Notes: generated by a model from the sequence alone, not told the origin. 8,461 nt of DNA from Flavobacterium sp. (GCA_012032075.1 JAAURU010000140.1:1-8461), one strand, 5' to 3'. Shown: positions 1-7,381, counted from the stretch's first letter. Numbers and translations are program-made.

Positions 1-598
1 TCTAAAGTTCCCATCATCAATTCCTTAGATTATCTAATTCATATTTATCAGGCAAAAGTTCATATTCGTCTTTAACAAGACATCCAAAATTTCTAGGAGA
101 CATAACATCTTTTCTACTGTATATAATATAATTATTCAAATCTTTTGTAAATGTATCGATATAAAACGTACCTAATTTACCTGATAATGACATTACATGT
201 AACCCAAAATGGGTTATACTAAATCTTAACGTTATTGCCGAATCATCAATAGATTGTGCAGAATAGGTCTTTATATTAGGAAACTTATCCGACAAACCTT
301 TTTCCATAATCGGAGCTTCAAAAACTTTATAATCTCTTAAATAACCCTCATAATCAGGGAATTGAATTATTATGTCAGATTTCAAATTTGAATTTTCAAG
401 TGGTGCATTAGATAAAGCAACTTTTAATGCTTCTAAATCCAAAGAATAAATTTGATATTTAGAAGGCATTGTAGCTCTATCCATTTTAGCCAAAGAGGCT
501 ATTTTTTGGTCTGAACTTTTTTTCCAAAAAGTATCTTGAGAATAAATGCAATTAATTGCAAATATCATAAGAATCGTTAAAAATAATCGTTTTTTCAT
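1..598 (-). CDS. Reprolysin-like secreted zinc metalloprotease, N-terminal part only (frameshifted, runs off left edge)
   Basis: This is the amino-terminal prodomain of a secreted zinc metalloprotease of the reprolysin-like type common in Flavobacteriia. The start ATG (598-596) opens a signal peptide: Lys-Lys-Arg, a hydrophobic stretch, then a likely cut before the Gln of IYSQDTFW (about residues 20-21). The rest matches the family prodomain as I remember it: a region ending in LDLEALKVALSNAPLE, then IIIQFPDYEGYLRDYKVFEAPIM, FPNIKTYSAQ, and ITLRFSITHFGLHVM followed by YIDTFTKDLNNYIIYSR. No catalytic HExxH is present because the catalytic domain would lie beyond the window. The frame stops at TGA (19-17) after 193 residues. 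The next frame reads Asp-Gly-Asn-Phe-Arg to the edge, which is the kind of sequence that precedes the catalytic domain in this family, so one extra T near 17-21 is the likely cause. It is divergent from the M43 pair. Family assignment is from memory of the prodomain and is fairly sure. Confidence 0.75.
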
Positions 599-798
599 GT
601 TTGTATATAGTTAGTATTCTTAGTAAAATTAATAAAATACTTATATTTATGAATATTTTACCGTTAAAATGGAGTTTATTTAGTTAAAATACAATATTAT
701 AAATACTTTTAATATTAAACTTTACACTTATCTTATTCACAAATTAAAATAAAAAGAATTAAATTGCAACTCTATTTACACATAATACATTTTATGTT
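599..798. other. Divergent intergenic region between two secreted-protease genes
   Basis: These 200 bases are very A+T-rich and must hold the promoters of the leftward reprolysin-like gene and the rightward M43 gene. I see no clean TTG-N17-23-TAnnTTTG promoter on either strand. The nearest plus-strand match is TACTTTTA at 704-711, which has 7 of 8 consensus bases but no TTG at the right distance upstream. A direct repeat GTTAAAAT occurs at 663-670 and 683-690, a 20-base period or about two helical turns, which could be a regulator site or chance in such A+T-rich DNA. I see no hairpin terminator or RNA gene here. Confidence 0.5.
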
Positions 799-2865
799 AT
801 GAAAAATAATTTTTTAATAATCCTTATTTTTTGCATTAGTTTTTCCATTAATAGTCAAACAAAGAAAAATGAAACTGCAAAACAAAAAGATGTTCCTTTT
901 ACTAAAGGTTTTATAAGGTGTGCCACTATTGAAAACGAAATGATGCTTCAAAAAAACAATTCTAATAGATTAAACAAACAAGAATTTGAGGAATGGTTAA
1001 GCTCTTATTTAATAGCTTATAAAAATAATTTATCAAATAAATCAGAAACTGGTGGCATTATAACAATTCCTGTAGTGGTTCATGTTATTCATAACGGTGA
1101 TGCTTATGGAAGTAATGAAAATATAAGAGACGAACAAGTTCAGTCACAAATAACTGTTTTAAATCAAGATTTTAGAAAACAAACTGGAACACCTGGCTTT
1201 GGACTTGGAGTAGATACTCAAATACAGTTTGCTCTTGCAAAAGTTGATCCAAATGGCAACCCTACAAATGGTATAAACCGAATTAATTTATGTAGAAGTG
1301 ATTGGAATGCTGGATCACCTAGTGCAAGCATAGATTTAGTAAATACCGAAATAAAACCACAAACGATATGGAATGCAAACCAGTATTTGAATATGTGGTC
1401 GGTTAATTTTGGAAGTTCTGGGCTACTTGGATATGCTCAATTTCCAGATGCTTCTGGTTTACCAGGATTAAATGCTTCTGGTGGTTTAGCAACAACTGAT
1501 GGTGTAGTTTCTAATTATGGAACTTTTGGCTCTAGACTTATTTATTCTAGTGGTAATTACATTGGAAATCAATATGATAAAGGAAGAACTATGACACACG
1601 AAGTTGGGCATTGGCTTGGTTTAAGACACATTTGGGGTGAAGATGGAGCTGGTGGATGTGATTCTGACGATTATTGTAATGATACTCCAAACGCTGCAAA
1701 CTCAAATGGTGGCTGTCCTATTGGAACAGATAGTTGTCCGAACTCACCAGGAGTAGATATGATAGAGAATTATATGGATTATACTGATGATTCTTGTATG
1801 AATATTTTTACAGCAGATCAAAAAGCAAGAATGGTAGTTATTGTAAATAATGCGGCAAGACGAATTTCTTTAAGAACTTCTACAAAAGACTTGGCTATCC
1901 CTTTATTTGCAAATGATGCTGAAATAGTAATTGAAAACTATTGTAATAACTCCATTGAAAGTCAATGCTTAACTAGTACAAATACACATAAATTACACAT
2001 TTATAATAGAGGAAATTCTAATATTACTTCGGCTGTAGTAACTTATGATGTAAATGGCGGAACCTCTCAAGAATATCTATTTAGTGGTAATTTAACTCCT
2101 AATAGATATGCAACTTTCGAAATTATTACTAATGAAATTTCTGGAACTTTAAATGCTAGAATTACCAGTGTCAACAATACTACAGATCAAAGAACTAGTA
2201 ACAATTCAAAATCAAAATCTTTTACATTTGGTTCATCTTCAAGTATTCCTTCTTACAATTTATCTAGAGTTGTTTTTCGTTTACAAACAGATCAATATGG
2301 CTCAGAAACTACATGGAACTTAAAAGATGTGAGTGGAAATATTATATATTTTGGTGGTCCTTATGATGATGGAGTTCCAGGGCAAACTAATCCTATAATT
2401 ACTCAAAACTGGACATTAAGTCAAGACAATTGTTATTCTTTTACTATAAATGATGCATATGATGATGGAATTTGTTGTGCTTATGGAAATGGTTTTTATG
2501 ATATAAAATCAACTAATGGTTTAACTATTATTGCTTCGGGAAATAGTTTTGGAACTACTGCAAATCATGCTTTTAAAACGGGTATTTTTGAAGAAACTGA
2601 ATTTGAAGATGTAGTTTTTATTTACCCAAATCCTATTAACTCATTATTGAGTGTAAAAATTGCAGAAAGTTTTGGAAAACCATTAAGCTATGAAGTATAT
2701 AATGCACTTGGACAATTGGTTTTATTTTCTGAATCTATAAATGCTCCTTTAGACATTGATGCTTCATCACTATTAAATGGCACTTACCTTATACGAATAA
2801 GTTTTAAAACGGGAGCTAAAAACGTTACGATTTATAAAAAAATAATGGACTTCTATAAAAAATAA
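799..2865 (+). CDS. Secreted M43 (pappalysin-like) zinc metalloprotease with T9SS sorting domain, copy A
   Basis: This 688-residue secreted endopeptidase is probably exported by Sec and then type IX secretion. Domains in order: signal peptide 1-19 (cut before Gln20); a propeptide-like segment with the motif Arg-Cys41-Ala-Thr; catalytic domain about 83-360; an Ig/CARDB-like beta domain about 364-475, with NRGNSNITSA and a VNN...SNN ending; a second beta domain about 486-593, with GSETTWNL, GGPYDD and DDGICCAYGNG; and a T9SS type A sorting domain about 606-688, with YPNP, YNALGQ and LLNGTYLIRI. Zinc ligands are His267, His271 and His277 of HEVGHWLGLRH, with Glu268 as the base; the Met-turn is NYM326DY. 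Cys287, 293, 306, 313 and 333 suit the disulfides of the family. Cys41 could act as a cysteine switch, as reported for the M43 proteases ulilysin and mirolysin; this is inference. The C-terminus extends a few residues (MDFYKK) past the usual basic end. Copy B follows 119 bases downstream with no terminator between, so co-transcription is possible. The ATG is chosen because it directly precedes the signal peptide. Confidence 0.93.
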   Translation: MKNNFLIILIFCISFSINSQTKKNETAKQKDVPFTKGFIRCATIENEMMLQKNNSNRLNKQEFEEWLSSYLIAYKNNLSNKSETGGIITIPVVVHVIHNGDAYGSNENIRDEQVQSQITVLNQDFRKQTGTPGFGLGVDTQIQFALAKVDPNGNPTNGINRINLCRSDWNAGSPSASIDLVNTEIKPQTIWNANQYLNMWSVNFGSSGLLGYAQFPDASGLPGLNASGGLATTDGVVSNYGTFGSRLIYSSGNYIGNQYDKGRTMTHEVGHWLGLRHIWGEDGAGGCDSDDYCNDTPNAANSNGGCPIGTDSCPNSPGVDMIENYMDYTDDSCMNIFTADQKARMVVIVNNAARRISLRTSTKDLAIPLFANDAEIVIENYCNNSIESQCLTSTNTHKLHIYNRGNSNITSAVVTYDVNGGTSQEYLFSGNLTPNRYATFEIITNEISGTLNARITSVNNTTDQRTSNNSKSKSFTFGSSSSIPSYNLSRVVFRLQTDQYGSETTWNLKDVSGNIIYFGGPYDDGVPGQTNPIITQNWTLSQDNCYSFTINDAYDDGICCAYGNGFYDIKSTNGLTIIASGNSFGTTANHAFKTGIFEETEFEDVVFIYPNPINSLLSVKIAESFGKPLSYEVYNALGQLVLFSESINAPLDIDASSLLNGTYLIRISFKTGAKNVTIYKKIMDFYKK
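1432..1484 (+). repeat. Near-identical DNA block shared by the two M43 genes (partner 3612-3664)
   Basis: Compared by eye, 52 of these 53 bases match the partner block in the downstream paralogue, including an unbroken run of 32. The block encodes YAQFPDASGLPGLNASGG in both proteins, including identical choices at synonymous codon positions. It marks the core of the tandem duplication, while DNA outside the catalytic core has diverged much further. It could be a substrate for recombination or gene conversion between the two copies. Confidence 0.85.
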
Positions 2866-2913
2866 CATTTAAAACCAAAAATCTAAATATTTTCAACTAA
2901 ATCTATTTTTTAT

Positions 2914-2921
2914 TAACTTTA
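2914..2921 (+). promoter_or_regulatory. Possible weak -7 box upstream of M43 copy B
   Basis: TAACTTTA matches 7 of 8 positions of the Bacteroidota -7 consensus TAnnTTTG and lies 63 bases before the copy B start. No TTG is found 17-23 bases upstream, so this may not be a real promoter and copy B may be read from the copy A promoter. The leader before the ATG is A-rich, as is usual for translation starts in this phylum. Confidence 0.25.
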
Positions 2922-2984
2922 CAAAATTTAAAATTATTTTCAATATAATAAATTCAATTTACTAACAAACTAAAAATTATAATA

Positions 2985-5048
2985 ATGAAAAAAATTAATA
3001 TAATATTATTGCTTATATCTATAAGTTTATTTTCCCAAAATAAAAAACAAAGTTTTGATTCTGTTGATGGAAATCGTTCTCCAAATGGATTCATAAAATG
3101 TGCTACTGTTGAGAATGAAGAACTGTTAAGAAAAAACAATCCTAAAAGGTTGAATGATCAACAATTCGAAAACTGGTTAGCACCACTAATTGAAAATTAT
3201 AAAAATTCTCCAACTTTAAGATCGGAAACAGGTGGTATTATAACTATTCCTGTAGTAGTTCATGTTATTCATAATGGTGATAATTATGGAAGTAATGAAA
3301 ATATTAGAGATGAACAAGTTGAATCTCAAATTACAGTTTTAAATCAAGATTTTAGAAAAATATCTGGAACACCTGGTTTTGGAATAGGTGTAGATACTCA
3401 AATTCAATTTGCACTTGCTAAAGTTGATCCTAATGGCAATCCAACTAATGGTATAAATAGAGTAAATTTGTGTAGAGCTGATTGGAATGCAGGTACTTCT
3501 GCAAGAACATCTGCGCTAGTAGATGTTGAAATCAAACCAAAAACTATTTGGGATGCAAATCAATATTTGAATATGTGGTCAGTAAATTTTGGAACGTTAG
3601 GATTATTAGGGTATGCTCAATTTCCAGATGCTTCTGGTTTACCTGGATTAAATGCTTCTGGTGGCTTAGCAACTACTGATGGCGTTGTTTCTAATTATGG
3701 AACTTTTGGTTCAAGAACAATTTATCCAGCTGGGAATTATGTAGGAACGCAATATGACAAAGGGAGAACTATGACTCATGAAGTTGGTCACTGGATAGGA
3801 TTAAGACACTTATGGGGAGATGGTGACTGCTCAGTAGATGATTTTTGTGCAGATACACCTAATTGTAACGGACAATTCTATGCAGGAGCAGGAGAACCAA
3901 CAGGATGTGCTGGACCAACTCAATGCGGATTCATAAGACAAGTTGAAAACTATATGGATTATTCGGATGATAATTGCATGAACATTTATACTCAAAATCA
4001 AAAAGATAGAATGTTAACTGTTATGAATAATTCTCCTAGAAGAGTTTCTTTAAAAAGTTCAACTAAAGACATTGCTATTCCATTATTTGCTAATGATGCT
4101 GAAGTTATTATTGAAAACTCATGTGATGTTGTTGACGCTACTTGCACTTCTCCTAATCCAACATCATCAGCAAAAAAAGTATTATTGTATAATAGAGGTA
4201 CTTCTAATTTAACCTCTGCTGTATTTAGTTATAACATGAATGGAGGCTCAAGTAATAATCAAAATTGGACTGGTAACTTGGCTCCCAACAAATATACTGT
4301 TGTGACTCTTACAAATACTGCAGTTAATGGAACATTAAATATTTCTATAACTTCTGTTAATGGAGGCACTGATCAAAGAACTTCAAACAATACCGCTTCT
4401 AAAGTTTTTGGAAAACAATTAGGGTATGCTAACTCCACTTCATTTACTTTTAATCTTGTGGGAGATAGTTTTGGAACTGAGACAACTTGGACATTAAAAA
4501 ATGGCTCTGGTACCACAATAGACAGTGGAGGGCCTTATATGGATATAAATTCAGGTACACAAATTTTAGTTAACAATAGAGTTTGGAATTTACCTTCAAA
4601 TGGATGCTATGTTTTAACTGTAAATGATTCATATGGTGATGGTTTATTTGATGGTGTAAGTCAAGGATTTTATACTGTTACATCTGGCTCAACTACTGTT
4701 GTAAATGTTCCTGATTTTATTGTTGGAGGTAACCTAGAAAATACATTAGTTTCTAGAATAAGTTCTTTTACAAATAACTCAATACTATCAACTGACAATT
4801 TTAGTTTATTAGAAAATATTAATTTATATCCAAATCCGACAAAAGATTTTATTAACATATCAATTCCATTAGAATTAGGAAATACAATTGAATATGAAGT
4901 TTACAACAACTTAGGTCAAGTTATTTTAACGAATAAGTTAAATAAAAATGATTTTATAATATCTACATCTCAATTTTTAAATGGAGTTTATTTCTTGAAA
5001 TTAAATTTTGAGAATGCATCCAAAACGTTACGATTCATAAAAAACTAA
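2985..5048 (+). CDS. Secreted M43 (pappalysin-like) zinc metalloprotease with T9SS sorting domain, copy B
   Basis: This 687-residue tandem paralogue of the preceding gene has the same architecture. It has a short signal peptide (1-17, cut before Gln18), a propeptide-like segment with Lys-Cys39-Ala-Thr, and a catalytic domain about 81-358 with HEVGHWIGLRH (zinc ligands His265, His269, His275; Glu266 the base) and Met-turn NYM324DY. An Ig/CARDB-like domain follows at about 362-474, then a second beta domain about 484-590 and a T9SS sorting domain about 612-687 (YPNPTKDFINISI, YNNLGQVIL, FLNGVYFLKL, ending RFIKN). It differs from copy A in a longer loop after the zinc site that adds Cys294. Its second beta domain reads GDGLFDGVSQG where A has DDGICCAYGNG, so the vicinal Cys pair is gone, and it carries a longer linker before the sorting domain. 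These changes suggest altered specificity or stability while catalysis is kept. The gene ends 17 bases before a strong inverted-repeat terminator, so it closes the transcription unit. Confidence 0.93.
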   Translation: MKKINIILLLISISLFSQNKKQSFDSVDGNRSPNGFIKCATVENEELLRKNNPKRLNDQQFENWLAPLIENYKNSPTLRSETGGIITIPVVVHVIHNGDNYGSNENIRDEQVESQITVLNQDFRKISGTPGFGIGVDTQIQFALAKVDPNGNPTNGINRVNLCRADWNAGTSARTSALVDVEIKPKTIWDANQYLNMWSVNFGTLGLLGYAQFPDASGLPGLNASGGLATTDGVVSNYGTFGSRTIYPAGNYVGTQYDKGRTMTHEVGHWIGLRHLWGDGDCSVDDFCADTPNCNGQFYAGAGEPTGCAGPTQCGFIRQVENYMDYSDDNCMNIYTQNQKDRMLTVMNNSPRRVSLKSSTKDIAIPLFANDAEVIIENSCDVVDATCTSPNPTSSAKKVLLYNRGTSNLTSAVFSYNMNGGSSNNQNWTGNLAPNKYTVVTLTNTAVNGTLNISITSVNGGTDQRTSNNTASKVFGKQLGYANSTSFTFNLVGDSFGTETTWTLKNGSGTTIDSGGPYMDINSGTQILVNNRVWNLPSNGCYVLTVNDSYGDGLFDGVSQGFYTVTSGSTTVVNVPDFIVGGNLENTLVSRISSFTNNSILSTDNFSLLENINLYPNPTKDFINISIPLELGNTIEYEVYNNLGQVILTNKLNKNDFIISTSQFLNGVYFLKLNFENASKTLRFIKN

Positions 5049-5065
5049 TAATATTAATCATTATT

Positions 5066-5108
5066 AAAAACAAGCAGATGAATAAAATTTATTCATCTGC
5101 TTGTTTTT
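5066..5108. terminator. Perfect palindromic, probably bidirectional, terminator
   Basis: Two 21-base arms (5066-5086 and 5088-5108) are exact reverse complements around a single central A at 5087. The outer ends are A5 on the left and T5 on the right, and the inner part holds the G+C-bearing core CAAGCAGATG. As RNA this gives a stem of about 17-18 pairs, a small A/U loop and a terminal U-tract, the form of an intrinsic terminator in either direction. It sits 17 bases after the M43 copy B stop. Its right arm overlaps the possible -33 element of ribF. Confidence 0.9.
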
Positions 5109-5134
5109 AGCTCCATTTAAAATACTTATTTTTG
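5101..5134 (+). promoter_or_regulatory. Candidate flavobacterial promoter for ribF
   Basis: TATTTTTG at 5127-5134 is a full match to the -7 consensus TAnnTTTG. A TTG at 5101-5103 lies 23 bases upstream, the long end of the accepted 17-23 spacing. The TTG falls inside the descending arm of the terminator, so terminator and promoter overlap. A transcript starting about 5-7 bases after the -7 box would have a leader of only about 10-12 bases before the TTG start at 5152. That leaves no room for an FMN riboswitch, and none of its conserved elements is seen. Confidence 0.6.
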
Positions 5135-5151
5135 CTGTAAATAATTTCGCA

Positions 5152-6080
5152 TTGAAAGTTTACAATTCTCTTTCTTCATTTAAAAGTCATAAAAAAACTA
5201 TTGTTACAATAGGCACTTTTGATGGTGTCCATATAGGTCATAAAAAAGTTCTTGATAAACTCCACAAATCGGCCATTGAAAAAAATGCGGAAAGTGTTTT
5301 GCTTACCTTTTTCCCTCATCCTAGAATGGTACTTCAGCAAGATTTGAATATTAAACTTTTGAATACTATTGATGAGAAAAAAGATTTAATTTCAAAATTT
5401 GAACTTCATCATTTAATTATTCATCCTTTTGATATAGACTTCTCTAGGCTAACAGCAGAAGGGTTTGTAAAGATGTTTTAATAGACCAATTGAATTTATG
5501 TAAAATAATTATTGGTCACGATCATCGGTTTGGAAGAAATAGAACCGCTACTATTGATGATTTGATTCAGTATGGAGAAAAGTATAATTTTGAAGTAGAA
5601 CAAATAACTGCTAAGGAAATCGACGAAATTGCCATAAGTTCTACTAAAATAAGAAATGCTTTATTAGAAGGAGATGTGAACACTGCTAATAGTTATTTAG
5701 GCTATAATTACAGCATTACAGGAAGTATTATTGAAGGTAAAAAATAGGTAGAACTATTAATTTCCCTACAGCTAACATAAAAGTTTCTGAAGAATATAAA
5801 TTAATTCCAAAAAACGGAGTCTATATTGTTTCAGTTGAGTTAAATGATAAATTATATTATGGCATGATGAATATTGGTACTAATCCAACTATTTCAAAAG
5901 GAAATCAAAGTATTGAAGTTCATATTTTTGATTTTGATGAATCTGTTTATGATGAGAATATTAAAATAAACTTTTTAGACCGAATTAGAGATGAAAAAAA
6001 AACATGAGTCTCTAGAAGAACTGAAATTACAACTTGAAAAAGATAAACACACCTCTTTATCAAAAATCAAATCCTATTGA
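5152..6080 (+). CDS. ribF: Bifunctional riboflavin kinase / FAD synthetase, with three apparent frameshifts
   Basis: RibF converts riboflavin to FMN and then FAD in the cytoplasm. Corrected for three indels, the reading gives about 309 residues, the normal family size. The N-terminal FAD synthetase half has GTFDGVHIGH (21-30), FPHP (54-57), IIGHDHRFGRNR (about 120-131) and ISSTKIR (about 162-168). The C-terminal kinase half has GRTINFPTANI (about 200-210, with the flavin/Mg PTAN motif), NGVYIVSV, GMMNIGTNPTI, IEVHIFDFD (Glu256, the likely catalytic base) and LDRIRDEKK. The breaks are a missing base near 5470-5473 (AAGAT for expected AAGGAT), a missing A in the A6 run 5739-5744, and an extra A in the A9 run 5994-6002. 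TTG at 5152 is chosen as the start because it opens the familiar sequence KVYNSLSSF; the upstream TTG at 5101 lies in the terminator. The usual Gly in GRTIGFPTAN is Asn here. The TGA (6078-6080) overlaps the next start by one base. Three breaks in a gene normally essential suggest base-calling errors more than decay, but I cannot exclude a pseudogene. Confidence 0.9.
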
Positions 6081-7381
6081 TGAAAAGCTTTTTATTCAAA
6101 TCCATAGATAATTCTCCATTAATCGCTTTTAGAATCTTCTTTGGGTTTCTATTAGCTTGTGAAAGTTTTGGAGCAATTGCCACAGGTTGGGTAAAACTTG
6201 TTTTCATTGAACCACAATTTACGTTTTCATTCATTGGTTTCGAGTGGCTACAACCCTTAGAGGGTAATGGTATGTATTTCTATTTCTGCACTATGGGAAT
6301 TCTAGGGATTTTTATCATGCTAGGCTACAGATATATTATTTCTATGTTACTCTTCACGATTTTATGGACAGGAGTTTACCTTATGCAAAAATCATCCTAT
6401 AATAATCACTACTATTTATTAGTAATCATTAGTTTTTTAATGGTTTTTCTGCCTGCAAATAAAAGTACTTCTTTAGATGAAAGACTAGGCTATACAAAAA
6501 AATCTTTACAAATGCCTAACTGGGTTCGTCTCACTTTTATCATACAAGTGGCAATTGTTTATTTTTACGCTTCGGTTGCTAAATTTTATCCTGACTGGCT
6601 AGATGGTACCTTTACAAAAAATCTTTTACAAGGAACTACAACAAGACAATTTTTTCTACATCTATTTGCACAAAAATGGCTTTATCTTTTTATTGCTTAT
6701 GCAGGTATTTTATATGATTTGTTAATTGTCCCTTTATTGCTTTACAAAAAAACAAGAACAATTGCATTGATAGCCTCATTAGGATTTCATTTGTTTAATG
6801 CAATAGTATTACAAATTGGAATTTTCCCATTTTTTGCATTAAGTTTTGCGTTGTTTTTTTATGAACCAGAGCAAATTGGAAAGCTATTTCTAAGAAGAAA
6901 GATTGTAATTCAAAAAACAAAAGAAGCAACGGTTACAAATAAAAAACTAGTTTACTATTTTCTAATTCCTTTTCTATTTGTCCAATTATTATTACCAATA
7001 CGTCATCACTTTATTGAAGGAGATGTACTTTGGACAGAAGAAGGGCATCGATTAAGTTGGAGAATGATGTTAAGGGAGCGAACTGGCTCAATAATGTTTA
7101 ATGTAATTGATAATTCAAACGGGCAATCAATTATTTATGATTATAAAAAAAATCTTTCATCAAAACAAGCCCATCAATTACCTACAAAACCAGATTTTAT
7201 TTGGCAATATTGTCAAAAAATTAAAGCTGAATATAAAGACAAAGACATCTCCATTTTTATTGCTTGTAAAAATTCAATTAACAGAAAACCGTATCAAACT
7301 TTAATTGATCCAAATTATGATATGGCTAAAGCAGAATGGAACCATTTACTTCACAATGAATGGATTTTAATTAACAATTAA
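6080..7381 (+). CDS. HTTM-domain membrane protein, vitamin K-dependent gamma-carboxylase homologue
   Basis: This 433-residue inner-membrane protein resembles the vitamin K-dependent gamma-glutamyl carboxylase (HTTM family). Its N-terminal two-thirds holds several hydrophobic segments (about 14-33, 70-103, 109-126, 150-167, 196-221, 228-262, 290-305). NNHYYLL (about 108-114) matches the human NNHSYLY region holding His160. YFYASVAKFYPDW (about 161-173) matches the human catalytic-base region FIAGVKKLDADW, with Lys168 at the position of human Lys218. A C-terminal globular domain has LWTEEGHRLSWRMMLRERTG and NSINRKPYQTLIDPNYDMAKAEW, which parallel the human NGLYGYSWDMM and SINDRFQQRIFDPRVD segments. 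In bacteria a substrate is not established; menaquinone could supply the quinol, but this is inference. The start is ATG at 6080, which overlaps the ribF stop as TGATG and so implies coupled translation. A TTG one codon earlier is a less likely start. Comparisons are from memory. Confidence 0.85.
   Translation: MKSFLFKSIDNSPLIAFRIFFGFLLACESFGAIATGWVKLVFIEPQFTFSFIGFEWLQPLEGNGMYFYFCTMGILGIFIMLGYRYIISMLLFTILWTGVYLMQKSSYNNHYYLLVIISFLMVFLPANKSTSLDERLGYTKKSLQMPNWVRLTFIIQVAIVYFYASVAKFYPDWLDGTFTKNLLQGTTTRQFFLHLFAQKWLYLFIAYAGILYDLLIVPLLLYKKTRTIALIASLGFHLFNAIVLQIGIFPFFALSFALFFYEPEQIGKLFLRRKIVIQKTKEATVTNKKLVYYFLIPFLFVQLLLPIRHHFIEGDVLWTEEGHRLSWRMMLRERTGSIMFNVIDNSNGQSIIYDYKKNLSSKQAHQLPTKPDFIWQYCQKIKAEYKDKDISIFIACKNSINRKPYQTLIDPNYDMAKAEWNHLLHNEWILINN

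Noticed and set aside
786..793. TACATTTT as a -7 box for M43 copy A
   Set aside because: It ends only five bases before the ATG, so a transcript would start at or inside the start codon, and the last consensus base is wrong.
2954..3139. Minus-strand open frame of 61 codons across the start of M43 copy B
   Set aside because: It lies antisense to the signal peptide and propeptide of a well-supported gene, and its product has only a low-complexity hydrophobic end with no family likeness.
4670..4858. Minus-strand open frame of 62 codons within the 3' part of M43 copy B
   Set aside because: It is antisense to the linker and T9SS domain; no start context or recognisable domain.
5101..5151. TTG at 5101 as the ribF start, adding 17 residues
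   Set aside because: It lies inside the terminator palindrome, and the added residues are not part of the RibF family; the TTG at 5152 gives the usual N-terminus.
5109..5151. FMN riboswitch ahead of ribF
   Set aside because: The space between terminator and start is about 40 bases, far too short for the element, and no conserved riboswitch segments are seen.
6077..6079. TTG at 6077 as the HTTM start
   Set aside because: The ATG at 6080 directly follows, overlaps the ribF stop in the usual TGATG form and needs no rare start codon.
7107..7304. Plus-strand open frame of 65 codons inside the HTTM gene
   Set aside because: It is an alternative frame of a region whose main frame has clear gamma-carboxylase motifs.
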